Below are positions 4,399 through 5,806 of a DNA stretch of 5,806 bases, piece after piece (position 1 is the stretch's first letter; each line of letters starts with the position of its first letter). Position numbers and translations under genes: made by a program. The stretch comes from an uncultured Eubacteriales bacterium (lineage in GTDB: Bacteria > Bacillota > Clostridia > Oscillospirales > Oscillospiraceae): the NCBI GenBank assembly GCA_900550615.1, contig URSX01000100.1, positions 1-5,806 of the forward strand. The letters are read 5' to 3'. The notes beneath the pieces were generated by a model, which ran no database searches, was not told where the DNA came from, and saw nothing but the letters and a program-made list of their open reading frames with translations.

Positions 4399-5806
4399 AT
4401 GGAGTACAAAAGCACACTGAACATGACCAAAAGCGGCTTTCCCATGCGGGCGGGTCTGCCCAAGCGGGAGCCGGAGATGCTCAAGCACTGGGAAGAGCTG
4501 GACCTGTATAACGAGCTGCTGAAAAAGAACGAAGGTAAGCCCCTTTTTAACCTGCACGACGGCCCTCCCTTCTCCAACGGCGCACTGCACATGGGCCACG
4601 CCCTGAACAAGTCCCTGAAGGACTTCATTACCCGCTCCTACGCCATGCGGGGCTACTACACCCCCTACATCCCCGGCTGGGACAACCACGGCATGCCCAT
4701 TGAGAGCGCCATCATCAAGCAGAACAAGCTCAACCACAAGGCTATGAGCGTGGCGGACTTCCGCACCGCCTGCCATGAGTTTGCCGACCACTACATTGAT
4801 GTGCAGCGGGAGGGCTTCAAGCGCATGGGCGTGGTGGGTGACTGGGAGCATCCCTACAAGACCATGGACCCGAGCTTTGAGGCCCAGGAGGTCCGGGTGT
4901 TCGGCAAGATGTACCGCAACGGCCACATTTACAAGGGTCTCAAGCCCGTGTATTGGTGCCCCCACGACGAGACGGCTCTGGCCGAGGCCGAGATCGAATA
5001 TCAGGATGACCCCTGCACCACGGTGTATGTGAAGTTCCCCATGAATGACGACCTGGGCAAGCTGGGCCATTTGGACAAGAGCAAGCTCTCCTTCGTCATC
5101 TGGACCACCACCATCTGGACCCTGCCCGGGAACCTGGCCATCGCCCTGCATCCCGATGAGAGCTACGCCGTGGTCAAGGCCCCCAACGGGGAAATGTACA
5201 TCATGGCCGAGGCCCTGGTGGAGAAGGTCATGAAGATCGGTGGCTTTGACAGCTATGAGATCGTGGAGACCCATCCCGGCTCCTTCTATGAAAATATGCT
5301 GGCCAGCCATCCCTTCCTGCCCAAGACCAGCCGCCTGGTTCTGGCGGACTATGTAACCATGGACAGCGGTACCGGCTGCGTCCATACCGCCCCCGGCTTC
5401 GGCGCCGACGACTATGAGACCTGCAAGCGCTACGGCATGGAGATGGTGGTACCCGTGGATGACCAGGGCCGCCACACCGACTACGCCGGCAAGTACGCCG
5501 GAATGGGGACCGACGAGTCGAATCCCGTCATCCTGGAGGACATGAAGAAGGCCGGCTCCCTCTTTGCCAGCGAGGATATCGTACACAGCTATCCCCACTG
5601 CTGGCGCTGCAAGAATCCCATCATCTTCCGGGCCACGCCCCAGTGGTTCTGCTCGGTGGATTCCTTTAAGGACGAGGCCATTGCCGCCTGCGAGGATGTG
5701 CGGTGGGTGCCCGGCTGGGGCAAGGACCGTATGCGCTCTATGATCCTGGAGCGCACCGACTGGTGCATCAGCCGCCAGCGTCGGTGGGGCCTGCCCATCC
5801 CCGTGT
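4399..5806 (+). CDS. ileS: Isoleucyl-tRNA synthetase, N-terminal half (3' end outside window)
   Basis: IleRS charges tRNA-Ile with isoleucine in the cytoplasm and hydrolyses mischarged Val-tRNA. The first 469 codons of a protein usually over 900 residues long are present. The class I catalytic core shows DGPPFSNGALHMGHALNKSLKD at 54-75, with HMGH (64-67) as the HIGH motif, then PGWDNHGMPIE at 92-102. The CP1 editing domain contains WTTTIWTLPGN (235-245) and GTGCVHTAPGFGADDY (324-339), where H329 and D338 match the editing-site His and Asp of E. coli IleRS (H333, D342). CWRCKNPIIFRATPQWF (401-417) and WCISRQRRWGLPIP (455-468) lead back into the catalytic domain. The KMSKS loop and tRNA-binding C-terminus lie past the window. 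GGAGG at 4388-4392 sits 6 nt before the ATG. The Ile-specific T-box upstream confirms the assignment. Confidence 0.97.
   Translation, partial: MEYKSTLNMTKSGFPMRAGLPKREPEMLKHWEELDLYNELLKKNEGKPLFNLHDGPPFSNGALHMGHALNKSLKDFITRSYAMRGYYTPYIPGWDNHGMPIESAIIKQNKLNHKAMSVADFRTACHEFADHYIDVQREGFKRMGVVGDWEHPYKTMDPSFEAQEVRVFGKMYRNGHIYKGLKPVYWCPHDETALAEAEIEYQDDPCTTVYVKFPMNDDLGKLGHLDKSKLSFVIWTTTIWTLPGNLAIALHPDESYAVVKAPNGEMYIMAEALVEKVMKIGGFDSYEIVETHPGSFYENMLASHPFLPKTSRLVLADYVTMDSGTGCVHTAPGFGADDYETCKRYGMEMVVPVDDQGRHTDYAGKYAGMGTDESNPVILEDMKKAGSLFASEDIVHSYPHCWRCKNPIIFRATPQWFCSVDSFKDEAIAACEDVRWVPGWGKDRMRSMILERTDWCISRQRRWGLPIPV

Noticed and set aside
4087..5598. Minus-strand open frame of 503 codons opposite ileS and its leader
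   Set aside because: It runs antisense through the T-box, terminator and ileS coding region. Its composition (His, Gly, Val, Ala rich) is a shadow of ileS codon bias.

Overview
The window is GC-rich with long, tightly packed plus-strand genes. It carries a rhodanese-less ThiI and an isoleucyl-tRNA synthetase gene behind a T-box leader. These traits point to a high-GC Firmicute, most likely a gut clostridium of the Oscillospiraceae type (Oscillibacter/Flavonifractor-like). The taxonomic call is inference from gene content, T-box regulation and the style of the intergenic repeats; no taxonomic marker gene is present.

Layout. (1) 1-549: the 3' end of a YifB/ComM-type AAA+ ATPase gene that starts before the window. 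(2) 550-927: a 378-bp gene-free spacer almost filled by two different palindromic, apparently non-coding repeat elements (586-748 and 771-878). (3) 928-3841: a compact three-gene run, thiI (tRNA 4-thiouridine synthesis), cinA (NMN amidohydrolase/ADP-ribose pyrophosphatase family) and an unrecognised small three-helix membrane protein. The gaps are 12 bp and a short overlap, so co-transcription is likely. (4) 3850-4165: a strong extended -10 promoter and a complete T-box riboswitch, with Stem I, Stem II, a IIA/B pseudoknot, Stem III, the T-box and an intrinsic terminator. The specifier is AUC (Ile). (5) 4166-4398: an unusually long post-terminator leader packed with five inverted repeats. (6) 4399 to the window end: the first 469 codons of ileS.

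How the parts work together. The T-box senses uncharged tRNA-Ile and permits read-through into ileS. The specifier codon, the predicted A73 discriminator match (UGGU) and the downstream gene all agree. ThiI and IleRS both act on tRNA; CinA belongs to pyridine-nucleotide salvage. YifB/ComM and CinA both carry historical competence names, but nothing here shows a competence locus.

Most of the window is ordinary core metabolism. The parts that deserve attention are the two spacer repeats, the structured insert between the T-box terminator and ileS, the proposed pairing that links antiterminator and terminator, and a 17-bp palindrome embedded in the ileS promoter. I did not find evidence for a new defence, mobile or biosynthetic system.
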